In this document: positions 47,404 to 58,735 of the stretch, in pieces
Layout of the letters: each line of letters opens with the position of its first letter
Position numbering within the stretch: the first letter of the stretch is position 1
Made by a program: the position numbers and the translations under genes
Source of the DNA: Actinostola sp. cb2023
Taxonomy: Eukaryota > Cnidaria > Anthozoa > Actiniaria > Actinostolidae
Direction: 5' to 3'
DNA: 64,000 nucleotides
Assembly (NCBI GenBank): GCA_033675265.1
Contig: JAUJYZ010001594.1
Coordinates: 1-64,000 of the forward strand
The notes under the pieces: model-generated
The model's database searches: none
What the model was told of the DNA's origin: nothing
Seen by the model: the letters and a program-made list of their open reading frames with translations, nothing else

Positions 47404-50400
47404 ATGGAGTTTCGTCTTCCTTTGATTGTTGTTTTTGCCTTGGCTTTAAGTGGAGACTGTAAACCTTTGTTTATCAACAGCACAGGTAGGACAAACTCTT
47501 GTATTTGGACAACCATTTGATATTCCAGAGATCCATATTCAGCAGAGCTTCAGCTCTGGACCACTTAGCAAAACTCCAAAACTGACCACAGTTGACAAAC
47601 GTGCAAACCAGTGCATTTAGTCACAGCAGATCAGGTAGAATGCACTCTCTACATAATAATTATTAGCGATCGATCGATGACAATATATAAATTCATACGA
47701 GTATGTTATGAAAGTTCTTGGTATAAAATCGTTCATTAGCATTAGACCACGAAAGGTCATTCTGAAATGAAGTCATCATGATATTTACTGCTGTCAATTG
47801 GTTTTAGATGCGTCAATTAATGCTACAACCAGGCCAACCATAGGTAAGTAATAATAATGTACAGTCAGTACAGTAATAAAATATTGTACTCTCTCGAATT
47901 GTGCCTCCCACCCCCTCCCCCAAAGGAAATCGGCACGACACATTACAATACTGAAAGGTTTTATTGATACAATCATCGACATGCCAGTTCTTATTATTCT
48001 TTCAGCTACAACGAAGAAGGCGCAAGTTAATATGCCAGCTGTAATCACTGCATCTGGTTTAGAGACAACAACTAGTAAGTACATAATAATAATTATTATT
48101 ATTATTATTATTACATGTAATTAGGTAGCCTGCGTAGCTTGGCGGTCTTTAGTCCCTTCCTCATTCTCGTACCCAGAGCCCGCTCGTCATTTGGTTTGTC
48201 GCTGGCTCTGGGAATCACTGAAATTTTAGCGAATTTCATTGGCTGATGAAATCAACAATGACTGATCGTATTTGATTGGTTCATGAGATCAACAAAGATT
48301 CAAACTTGCAAGGCGAACGAAAGGAATGACAGCGACGGTTGTATTTTCATACAATGGTATTCCGTTATTGAATTATAAAGCTATGGAAATGAGAGTGACT
48401 GTGTAGACTGTGTAGACATAAATTGATCTGCATTCGTAAAGGGAGATCTAACAATACATAAATTATAAAAGTAAAGTAACGGCTACAGACACAATCGATC
48501 GTACTCGCTTTGAGTATTCAAAGGAAACTCAAAGATTATATTAGAACATGTATTTATCGTCCAGCCTTTACCGCAACAGAGCCAGAGAAGAACCGGTGAT
48601 GAACGTCGAAGGGATTTTAAACGGCTACACGAAGATAAATGTACAAACTTGTGTACTTGTTAGTTTGAATATTCAAACCAACGTAAATACTACGTAACCA
48701 GTAGACTCTTCCACAGTACCCGCTCTCAGCGGTCTTTAGTATGAGCATGCGCTCTGACGACTTGGTCGTCAAAATTTGACGACCGAGCAACAGGGTTTCC
48801 CAGAGCCAGCGACAAACCAAATGACGAGCGGGCTCTGGGTACGAGAATGTCCCTTCCTCGCCTACTCTCCTCCCCAGTCCCCAGGCCCCCTCCTCGCCTC
48901 CTCTCCTCCCCAATCCCCCTCCCCTTTCCCCCTTCCCCTAAGACCGCCAAGCTACGCAGGCTAGTAATTAGGCCGATGGATCAATGTCCCCATGCATCTC
49001 GGGTGCCCAGCCCGTCCCGCGGGATTCTCAGGGGAGACTAGCGGTCAGCGGTTGACCCGTACCGTCATGTTTTGCTTACTATGAGATGTTAAAATACGAT
49101 ATAAATATGATAGAACGACGCATACATAATAAAAATGTACCATTTGAGAGAATGAGGCATAACTAATAAAAATGTACCATATATGAAGTACCTAGGTACC
49201 GTCACACGGTGGCAAAAATTACACGTACCACAACACCGTGTTTCTTGATCATAAAGAAAAGAAAAGATAGTCCAGTGAAACCGGCACATTTTCTCACCAA
49301 TATTTTAAAATCTTTTTTTTATTTTTTATTAATTTTAAAATTTTATTTGTAGGCCCGCCAGTAACACCGGAATGGATCACTAATCAGACAGAGGTAAAAA
49401 GAGAAAAAGGTGAGATGAAATACTATGTGATTGATATCCACCCCACCCAGTTCACCTTCCATAATCCCCCCAACAAGACTGATACGATGAGATCATTACT
49501 CTACATGTACAACTGAGGCAACCAATAAACTTTACGCGAACATTTAATTATCGTTGTATAGGTTCAGATGTGACGACATTGAATGGATGGTTTGCAAAAA
49601 AAATACCGATGCTGGCTTTAGCTGGCATCATTGTTGTGTTTGTGTTTGTTGTACTGGTTCTGTCTGTAATTATCGTTGTAAGTCGCAAGCAATTACGCCG
49701 AATGAAGAAACTGCTGTCCAAAACACCGAAAGGTACGCTGGTCTCTCAGTCTTTGAGCTTCCTATACCGACTCTCTCTAGCTTGGCACCTTTCTCTTTGC
49801 TTTTTCAACCAGACGTCCATGCATGCATTATACCCCTATTTCAATAAAGGTAGTCCATAGGTGATACGTTGTTCCATGACCGAACTGCATTATGGTAACA
49901 GCTTGAATAACTAAAAAGGTATGGAAGTCTGTATGATATCGTACCTATTTCCATTTCAACATGACAAGACAAATTTTTCATCGAATTTTATGAAATATTT
50001 CTGGCATACATACCATTCAAGCTGTTACCATAATGCAGTTCGGTCTTGGAACGACGTATAGCCTATTGCCTATGGACTGATGTCCTCAACAACCTTTTTT
50101 GAAATAGATGTATATTATTTCTTCAGTCTTTCCTTCCTTTCTTCTTTCCTTTAGATTCTTCTTCATTTCGTCCTTTCTTTCTTCCTTGATATCCTTCCCT
50201 TCTTTCTTTTCTTTTAGTTATTTCCTTTCTTCCTTCCTTCGTTCTTTTATTTCTTCCATCCTTCGTTCTTCCCTTCTTTTCTTTCTTTCTTTCTCTGTTT
50301 CCTTCGCGCGTTCTCTCTTTATTAGCCTTTCACCTCCACCTCACCTCCTGTTTGTAATAATCAATCCCGCCTTTTCCTTCAATTCGACAGACAACCCGCT

Positions 50401-51049
50401 ACAAGAAGTGCACGACAAAGATGTCGACTACAGCAGTTACATCCCATCTTATGCTTCAAACAGTTTGTCTGAGTGGGACGACGAGGCGGCGCAACGTATC
50501 GCCAGTTTAAAGTACGATCAACCATACGCACACCAAAAACCACTTACAGACGTGATAAAGAAAAAGCTCAATATACAACTCGTAATTCAGCCGGTACCCT
50601 TGCAGGAATCAACTAATCATTCAAGCAATTTGTTAGAAAAAGACAGTTACTTGACTCCACAAGATGTGAAGACGCCATTGTCTAAGGTAAAGCTAGGTGA
50701 TGCTAGTATTGAGAGCGGTGAATACCAGGTACCACGCAACGCCAAGAAAAGAGCTGGGTTAGTGAGCCGGGAGCCATCGTCAAAACAAACTACCATGAAA
50801 GATGGGAGTGACTATTTGGTCATCATGGGCGACAATCCTCAAACAGACGACGAGAAACAGCAGTCGAAAATCGATCATAAACTTAGCTCACCGAACAAAG
50901 CCAGCACAAAGAGCCGAATCCCAGAAAATATAGCGAAATCGAAGATCAAGTTTTTCCAGGATAAAACGAAGAGTGACCAAGAAATCGCTCAAAGTCGAGA
51001 GATGAAGAAGGACCGCCTTCTTTACGATGTTCCTAAAGGAATACATTAG
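47404..51049 (+). CDS. Single-pass membrane protein with YxxP tyrosine-motif tail, six exons
   Basis: Deduced exons: 47404-47485, 47808-47843, 48006-48074, 49353-49409, 49562-49732 and 50391-51049. All junctions are GT-AG and phase 1, giving 1074 nt and 357 residues. Residues 1-19 are a signal peptide (MEFRLPLIVVFALALSGDC). The short ectodomain (20-97) is Thr-rich with no folded domain I recognise. The membrane span is at about 98-122, followed by a basic stop-transfer SRKQLRRMKK. The 235-residue tail has YxxP motifs at Y180 (YDQP), Y225 (YLTP), Y250 (YQVP) and Y350 (YDVP), plus an ITIM-like SDYLVI at Y280. YxxP is the Crk/Nck-type SH2 docking motif found in p130Cas and Dab1. I infer a transmembrane signalling adaptor phosphorylated by Src-type kinases. 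No named family is recognised. Intron 3 contains a MULE-like element and intron 5 a MITE. Confidence 0.78.
48126..48963. mobile_element. MULE-like element, 838 bp, 9-bp TSD, in intron 3
   Basis: The termini TAGCCTGCGTAGCTTGGCGG and their inverse are flanked by GTAATTAGG on both sides (48117-48125 and 48964-48972). A second internal inverted pair (CCAGAGCCCGCTCGTCATTT) lies inside. At 48702 it carries TAGACTCTTCCACAGTACCC, a near match to the TIR of the 11014-11787 element. No transposase frame. Confidence 0.87.
49833..50110. mobile_element. MITE in intron 5
   Basis: Imperfect inverted ends (CCCCTATTTCAATAAAGGTA against a TATTTCAAAAAAGGTTGTTG-like partner) and a long inner arm (GACCGAACTGCATTATGGTA) pair around a short AT-rich loop. 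TA flanks both sides. It resembles the mariner-type MITE at 23799. Confidence 0.7.
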
Positions 51050-53312
51050 ACGTATATTATTTAAGAAATATAAAATGATGCATGCAAACACGAGGGGGGG
51101 GGGGGGGGGGGAGGGGGAACTTGGGAGAAGTCGAGAGCTGACGCCGCAGGCGATGTTTTATGCAGAGCTCGAGACTTCTTTAAAGGTTTGGTAATACGAG
51201 CAACAAAATCGTGCAACTTGTCGCGCAACAATGTTCAGATTGTTGCGTTGCAAGTTGCAATGTTTCTCGTATTATCATCGTTCACGCAACTTGTCGCGCA
51301 ACAAATTAAATTTTCGGTGTTGCAGGTTGCAAAACTTTGTTGCATGAAGAATAGAAAGAGCTTCTACTTTGCGCAACAAAGTTTTGCAACCTGCAACACG
51401 AAAATGTGTTGCGCGACAAGTTGCGCGAACGGTGGTAATACAAGAAACATTGCTCTGCAACTTGCAACGCAACAATGTTGCGCGACAAGTTGCACGATTT
51501 TGTTGCCCGTATTACTGCACTTTAAATTAAACGTACGTTATATATTTCTTTTATAAAATAAATACAACTGTGACGTCATTACCGTGTCAGGTTTGCATAG
51601 CCTGAACAGCCAATCAGATCACAGAGATTTCTGAATGTACGTATTTTATAAATATACATGTTGTTTACAGCGAGGCGATTTTTGTCGCGCTTGCGCCGTA
51701 CAACTTCAAATTCAGTGTAATTAGGCCCGAATTGTCGCCGTGAAACTCTTTGCGGCACTGGTGGCAATTTTTTATATCTCGACTCGCAGCAAATATCGCC
51801 TGTTTGAACATGCGTCAAAAACCGCCTGCGACAAATATCAGTTGTACAATTAAAACTTTGTACAAACTAGCCTATTGAAACCTATTTATAAATATAACTA
51901 CTGATAACTAGAGCTTTGCGACTTCAACGAGACAACGGACAAACATAACAACAACAACTGCCGCGACAGTCAGTGACAATAGTTGTGTGGTTTCGCAACA
52001 TCTATACATAGTTTGGACAGCGCATGCCTATCAACGTAATCCATGTCATTACCTTTTGGTGTTTAACTCACATGAGGACAAACATTTTAGTCTAGAAAAA
52101 CGTCCGTTTTTACTTTATATATCCATCTATATATACACTTGTAAATATTGTATTCTTCTTTATCTTGAACTACAAGTATGTTATTATAGTTAGAAAGAAA
52201 ATAAAAGGCTTGAAGTTCATGTATTTTGAAGATTTCTTTTTGAAAGGCATTTGTTTTCTAAACGGAACAAAACTTTCGCTCGCGCTTTGAAACAGGCCTA
52301 TATAGGCACGGCGCGCGGAGTAGAAAACGAGCAACTCGTGCATGCGCGCCGCGCCAGATACATTTATTGATTCTGCACGGCTTTCTGTTTTCATTAAAAG
52401 CTGGCTTTTCGATGGTTTTAACTTTCACTAGCTACACAAGCTACAAGAGGTCTTATATCACTGTGAAAACGGGACTTGACGCAAGCGCAAGGATCAACTT
52501 TTTTTCCATGTCTTGTGCTTGCGCTTATGCATGCATGCTTGCGTCGCGGGCCCGTTTACACATGATACAAGTTCTTGCGCTAGTGCAAAGCAGTTTACCC
52601 AGTTGTTCCTAGTCACAACGAAAATGAAGCTTTTTCCTTTGATTATACCGCAATATACCGTAAAGTTCCGAAAGTAGCGACCCCCCGAAAGTAGCGACCC
52701 CCCGAAAGTAACAGTAAAAATTGATGCTTGCTAACAAATCCCGGAAGTAACGAACCCCCGAAAATAGCGATCCCTCCGAAAGTAGCGATCCCCCTTCTAG
52801 ATCAACGATTAGATTAGATGACGAACAGCACTAACAAACAGCATGTAAAGAGCCAGAACATTTACTGCTACATGTACAAATGTAACAAAAGAAATAGTCA
52901 TAATAAAATACATTCTAGATCGGCCTGTGAATAATTTTTATTTGTTAAAATACCGTACACGATGTCGATCGTCGTTTAAGGTACACGGTATTCCTCCTAA
53001 AAGTTAACGATTTTAGCACCCCGAAAGTAGCGACCACCCGAAAGTAGCGTCCCCCCGAAAGTAACAGTTGTCTAAGGTTGCTAAATCCGAAAGTAACGAC
53101 CTCGCTACTTTCGCTACTTTACGGTAGTAACATGCATTTGCCGTGGAAACGCAAACTCTGCCAACAATACATTTTACGTTAATTGAATATTTTATGCAAA
53201 TCCCACAACAACCACCTGGGAATTCAGTTGTTTTCCAATTCAATAGATGGTATGCATAATCATCGTTCTATAAACGACGCTTCGTCCAGCTCTTTCGAAA
53301 CTATCTTAAAAC
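51050..53312. repeat. Intergenic with three foldback elements
   Basis: 51191-51515 has ends GTAATACGAGCAACAAAATC and inverse; its arms are packed with GCAACTTG/CAAGTTGC and CGCGACAA. 52459-52568 has ends CACTGTGAAAACGGG and inverse, hAT-like. 52656-53126 has ends TACCGTAAAG and inverse, with repeated CCCGAAAGTAGCGACC units on both sides. A G run of about 21 lies at 51094. No protein gene is supported between them. Confidence 0.65.
53269..53274 (+). promoter_or_regulatory. Possible TATA box of the light-chain gene
   Basis: TATAAA lies 39 bp before the ATG at 53313. If used, the 5' leader would be very short. A spliced leader or an upstream promoter is equally possible. Confidence 0.3.
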
Positions 53313-53765
53313 ATGGCCAAGCAACTTACTGACAGACAATTAGAGGACATCACCGATGGATACGGTCTGTACGATACCATAGGCGATGGCAAAGTTGACT
53401 CATGCCGACTGGGAGAGGTCTTGCGAGCTGTTGGTCAAAACCCGACCAACGTTGAAGTAGCAAAAATCATCAAACAACTCGACCCTAAAGGCAACCGACG
53501 CGTTTCTTTCGATGAGTTTCTACCCGTTTATCAGTCACTCAGGGCGAAAAATAGATCCTTTGGAGCCGAGGATTTTGTAGACAGCTTGAAGGTATTCGAC
53601 AGCGATGGTTCTGGTGCGATCAGTGCAGGCGAACTGAGGCATCTCTTGACTAGCATCGGAGAGAAGTTGTCTGACGAAGAGGTTGATTCGCTGTTTCAGT
53701 CAATAGAGTACGTCCAGGGCCAGGTGAATTACGAAGACTTTGTGAAAACTGTGTTGAACTCGTGA
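53313..53765 (+). CDS. Myosin essential light chain (MYL6-like), intronless
   Basis: 150 codons with four EF-hand positions and no signal peptide. The line VLRAVGQNPTN and the end VNYEDFVKTVLNS are hallmarks of essential myosin light chains, which clamp the first IQ motif of the myosin heavy-chain lever arm. The loop DTIGDGKVDSCR (about residue 21) is degenerate. The loop DSDGSGAISAGE (about residue 94) is a full canonical calcium loop, unlike most vertebrate copies. Length matches the family (about 150). There are no introns, whereas essential light-chain genes usually have several, so a retrocopy is possible. No poly-A tail or target duplication is obvious. Troponin C or calmodulin are less likely because the Gly-Gln-Asn-Pro-Thr signature is light-chain specific. 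Confidence 0.9.
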   Translation: MAKQLTDRQLEDITDGYGLYDTIGDGKVDSCRLGEVLRAVGQNPTNVEVAKIIKQLDPKGNRRVSFDEFLPVYQSLRAKNRSFGAEDFVDSLKVFDSDGSGAISAGELRHLLTSIGEKLSDEEVDSLFQSIEYVQGQVNYEDFVKTVLNS

Positions 53766-54977
53766 GTAACTGGCAGTGAGTCTCATGTACTTCTGAATAT
53801 TGAGGCAGCTTCGAGATTCTTCATGCACAGTTGAACATGAACAATCAACTTATTATTGAACTGCGGACGCACTTTTCCTTTGGTACTAATTTGCCTTCTT
53901 ACTTATATTGGTTAATAGGCAACGAGATAGTTTTGTTTATTCACTCCCTTCTCTGCCTGATTGTATTTTACGCAAATATTGATCATTCAAGCACCTAATC
54001 CCATGATTAATGTCAAACTTGTCACAAAATTCAAACTTTGTATTTTTTTAAAGTCATAAAAATATTAAGAACAACTTGAAATGCTGAAAGTCCTGTCCGC
54101 TGACTTTATCGTTCTCCGTATCGTAGCCAACTGCCGGAGATAGATTTATTTTCATCCTGTAGTCGGAGGTTGTAGACGTTGTAACATGCAGACGTAATTG
54201 TTATTCCCTCATTAGGCCTCATTTTCTTATCCCGCTCATTCTCGCGACTCGGCCGTCGCTCGCTATCCGAATAAAAAAAACTCTGAGAATAAAAAGTGTG
54301 GTCGACTTGTGGCAAGTCTACAGGTCCTAGTACCTAGGAAGAAAGTGGTATGTCACACAAGTGCGATGAATTTGGAGCAAATAACCTTGAAGAAAAATAA
54401 TTTCTAATCACCTTCATAACCCTAATAACCGTACATAATCAACTAACACACAATTTGCTGCAACTCAGTACTAATGAAGGACGCATTATCTGTTGCAATT
54501 TATACAACAGCGTAAGACGCTGCACCTTTGCTAACTGCAGTGACGAACATGTGTGCAATCTGGCGGCAAAGCATGTGGCTACTAAGTGCACGCCGGAAAT
54601 CAGCATAGTATTCCTACACCACAACGCCAAGCACAGACACAACAATGACTAGTTAATTACTCGGCGTGGACTGCCTATTAGTATGGCAGACGCCGAGTCT
54701 TAAAATGGGCTTTTTTTTCCGGTTAGAAGTGTCCAGTCCATCCCGGCCACAGGAAGCCCAGGAAGAGCGAGAGAAGCATGTCATTCGAAAATAAAATCGA
54801 TTTTCTTGTCCGTTAGTGGAGTAAACGACCTGAAAGCAGGTCAGGACACTGATAGATTGCCATTCTATTACATATCATAAGCTCTTGATCGAGCGAATCG
54901 AGAAAGAATTTTTATTTTCGGCTGAAACCAAGTCTTGGTGGGAATTGTTGCCGCCTAGGAGTAATGACTCAAAATAT
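53766..54977. other. Intergenic, no gene
   Basis: AT-rich sequence with no supported frame. It holds TGTGGTCGACTTGTGGCAAG at 54297 (the inverse of a motif at 30031), a small inverted repeat at 54659-54700 (ACTCGGCGT/ACGCCGAGT) and one CCACAGGAAGCCCAGG motif at 54749. Confidence 0.55.
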
Positions 54978-55962
54978 TTAAGCTACTTGTAGCCTCTTCT
55001 TACGGCGTTTTATCCGAGGATTGGTTCCGAGTATATTGGGTTACCTGTGGTGGAGGTTAATTAACCGCGGGGGACTAAGGCGAGGGGGAGGAACGCCGAA
55101 AAGTAGAGGACGGACATCTTTGTAAAAATTTGAATCAAGCATGAAATCTGATAACCTTGTAAAATGCCGATCGCTCCGCCTCTTGATGACGTATGTGATA
55201 TGTTTTCGCGAGAAAACGTGTTTATTTACATCGGTATTAAGTAGCGACTCGCGTAAGAGGTGGTGCGGATTTGGACTTGAAAGCGATTTGGAGCCGTTAA
55301 TCAGACCTTGTTTGCTTTTAATTAAATACAAGAATTTGATTGGTACAAAGCTCAAAAAAGGTGTCTTAGCGCCAAATTCAAACCTATATCTTTAGATATT
55401 ACTAGTGTTAGATAATATATCCAACGATAAAACTTTTCAAGAAAGCATCAAATATTCATACAATTGTATTGTAGAAGTTTCAGCGATTTCTATCGTGAGC
55501 AAGTTTGTATACTGAAGAAAATGATCATACCATACACTGTAATAAGCCAAGTCAGAGTTTAAGGATTACCGTGATTCCTGGAACCGAATCGGGATAAAAT
55601 GTGTCCGAAGTGACTTTTTCTCCCATGTCTCTTGTATTTTTGCCGAGTTTTCTAGGAGCAATTTTCATCTCTTAGAATACGATTTTTGCCGAGAAAATAC
55701 TCCAAGGTATGCATAAAGGTCTTCTTAATTCAACCTCATGTGTGATTTGTTAATCAAATTCTATTTTACGATAAAAATGCCCTTCGTTATACACGTAGTC
55801 GGGACGTAGTGAAGCCGTGAGAACTACGGCCAATCTACGGCCCCAAAACACAACTTTTTGATACTTTTTTGAGACAACTAATAGCACAAAGTGATAAACA
55901 ACTCATAATCTTTATTATTTTCTGAAAAAATTGCCAAGAATCGACACAAAGACATGATTTAT

Positions 55963-57210
55963 GGTGGAGGCTAAAAGGGATGCCTCAAAAGGACCTCATT
56001 AAATATTCAATTCCACGACGTCACGGATAATGAACGACAATCCCCCGAGCTCATTTCCCGAAGAATCAAATTCAATATGGCGGAACACATGGTGAAATCA
56101 AAATGCACAATCGCTGGCTCTGAGTGTACTGAAAGTTGGTTTTATTTATTATGATGGGGTGATGAGTATCATCGATTATCACTGTATGATAATTTTTATC
56201 GGAGAATATTTGTTATCAATGTTCAGAATCACGTATAGTGTCACAACCTTAAACGCTGGCCTCATTTCAATCGTATTGATTCCTCTCCAGTAAACTCTAT
56301 ACTATCCATGTCTACACAAGAAAAAACAACTTTTCCTCAACTGAAAAAGTTCGCCCTTGTGTCAGTTCCCAAACAATTGCCTCCAAAAGGGATTTTTTTA
56401 AACGGAAACTCTTCAAAGACCCTGCTCGTACACCGTGTCTAGACAGCGTGCGGTATTGTTTTTGTGTCAATTTCTCAAAGAGCATTTCATTTCGATTTTT
56501 CTCGGTAGTAAATAAAAATCATGCCATGACATCCTGAGAAAAACAAATAAATGTGGCACTCAGTACGTCGTGGCACCCTGAAGGCTGAAGCTAAAAGTAA
56601 CTTTTACGTCTTACTGCAATTTCACGCCAAAACCGATCTTGCAAGTCACCTGCAGAACACTGACAGCCGATTCAAGTATACTTCACCAGGGATACAGGCC
56701 GAGACGAGCTCATTCAGTATCTGCGCTAACTTAATGATGTTCTTCAACACTTTTCGGTTGCTCGCTTAAAGCTGAAAATGCCGCCCAGGAACGCGCCTGT
56801 AATATCTCTTTTGTTTACCAAAATATTTGCTATAAAACTGAGAATCGAGAAGTACGTTGTGATGGTTTCGAACTGCATTAGATCCTGATATGTTTCTTCT
56901 ATATCTTTAGCATAGCCAAACTAGTGAGTCGTCTATTGCAACAAAATTGTTCAATTTTTCAAGTAGTCCATAGCGAATCCATGAACACAGGGATTTAGTT
57001 ATTTTAAAATTTAAAATATTCCTGCTCTTTCCCGCATTATTATTACCAAAACATTAACGCCCTGGTTCAATATCATGCAGTTCTCGAAATTCCCGTCGAT
57101 CAGTCGATAAAAAAAACGAAACCCGAGAACTCTTTCGGAGAACGTCGACTGACGTCATGGAAATGAATATTTAATAAGGTCCTTTTGAGGCATCTCTTTT
57201 AGCCTCCACC
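55963..57210. mobile_element. TIR element of about 1.25 kb, relative at 29386-30029
   Basis: The ends GGTGGAGGCTAAAAGGGATG and their inverse, about 50 bp with mismatches. The interior from 56106 to 57160 is a diverged inverted copy of 29386-30029. Frames such as 56551-56769 are not domain-bearing. Confidence 0.75.
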
Positions 57211-57579
57211 GATTTGGTGGAGGTGTTTGGGTGTTTGGGTAATCCAAACGTTGTGAAACTGACGATCGTTCAGTTGACACAGGAAGCCCAATCCGCTTCG
57301 AGATTGGTAAGCTTGTGGGCGATTTCAAACTACGTTTTTCAGTGGATTATCGTATTCAAATGAACATATAAGCGCTGTTAGAGTTACCTTGCAGTTGTAT
57401 GTGACTAGTAAACAGGGAAAATACTTTATTAGTACAGAAAAAGTAGTGTAAAATGCTCCTAGAAAACTCGGCAAAAATACAAGAGACATGGGAGAAAAAG
57501 TCACTTCGGACACACTTTATCCCGATTCGGTTCCAGGAATCACGGTAATCCTTAAACTCTGACTTGGCTTATTGGATAC

Positions 57580-57793
57580 ATGCTCGAGGATCCAGCGGTT
57601 TTGTCCGCGCTCCGAAGTCACCGGCCGAAACAACCCGCTGGATAAATGAATGCTTGGGCTCCCTGTGGCTATACTAAATCCGTTTGAGAGCGTATCACGC
57701 CCCAGAACTCGTACTAGTAGGTAATTTATCCAGCGGGTTGTTTCGGCCGGTGACTTCGGAGCGCGGACAAAAACCGCTGGATCCTCGAGCATG
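57580..57793. mobile_element. MITE with about 68-bp near-perfect TIRs and 8-bp TSD (hAT-like)
   Basis: The ends CATGCTCGAGGATCCAGCGG and their inverse run for almost 70 bp with one length difference in an A/T run. ATTGGATA flanks both sides. An 8-bp duplication suggests hAT. The loop is about 77 bp. No coding content. Confidence 0.85.
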
Positions 57794-57914
57794 ATTGGAT
57801 AATGTTTGTAATGAGTCGCCAAAATAAGCCTAAATGGCCGAGAATGCTACTAATTCGAATCAAACCGGTTAGTTTTGATATGTACACAATTCACTTGAAT
57901 TAAATATAAGAAAT

Positions 57915-58211
57915 TTGAAGAAATTAAAGATTTCTTTGATCATAAGCAACTGCATGGTCTGTGTTGTATTTCTGCTAACCATGATATCTATTCAGCTAAT
58001 CTCCAATGGTATTGGTCCGTTTGGTACTTCACACCTCAGCATTTGGAATCCTTCCACAAATGACCTTTCTTTCGACGTGACCTTTCAAGTCGAACGCAGT
58101 TTCGCGGAATCCCCACTCCAAATGTTTAGAACACGAACATACAGCAACACAATATGCCATGGAAACTTAAATAAACCTAATTGTTACGTAACTACAAAGA
58201 AACATGGGTAA
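57915..58211 (+). CDS. Unknown small frame with a hydrophobic N-terminus
   Basis: 98 codons. Residues about 4-32 are hydrophobic (IISNCMVCVVFLLTMISIQ) and could anchor or export the protein. Three later cysteines are spaced without a known pattern. It lies inside the repeat nest, so a chance or transposon-derived frame is likely. No family recognised. Confidence 0.2.
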   Translation: MKKLKISLIISNCMVCVVFLLTMISIQLISNGIGPFGTSHLSIWNPSTNDLSFDVTFQVERSFAESPLQMFRTRTYSNTICHGNLNKPNCYVTTKKHG

Positions 58212-58735
58212 ATAATAATGTATTTGCTGGATATAAACATTCTGAAGAGTCTCACATTTCAACAACTTGGAGTCATTTGCCTTCGTATCACAAGCTTCCT
58301 CACGATGAAAATCCGTATAACTTTGGGTAATAGCGAATTATGCTAAGTACTACCAAATATGGTTCGCTCATTGTTGGAATCTACGGCAAACCATGAAATA
58401 TCGGAAGAAGATGGCCTCTCAGCCAATCACATTCGAGTATTTGTATTTTGCCGCGAATGCTGGCACCCGCTGTTATCGCTTTGGTGCACCAGTTGTAATA
58501 CGAGTCACTACTTAATCCTCTGTCCATATCTTTATATTTATATATTAGCGCTCCCATTGATATCAGTACGTTTTGTTACTGAAGGGAATACCCTGTTTAA
58601 ATAAAGGTTTTCATTCATTCATCTCGAAGCTCTCACGTTGTTTATTCTACTGTTGTCATTCTATTGCCAAAATTATGTAGTCCGTAAGAGTTTAATATTT
58701 TCGAATTCGATAAATCAGCATGCAGGAAACTCCTA
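58212..58735. other. No gene; possible retrotransposon 3' end
   Basis: The stretch near 58590-58620 reads CTGTTTAAATAAAGGTTTTC followed by CATT repeats, like the 3' end of some LINEs. An ATG at 58720 opens a short frame that the palindromic element then interrupts. Confidence 0.4.
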
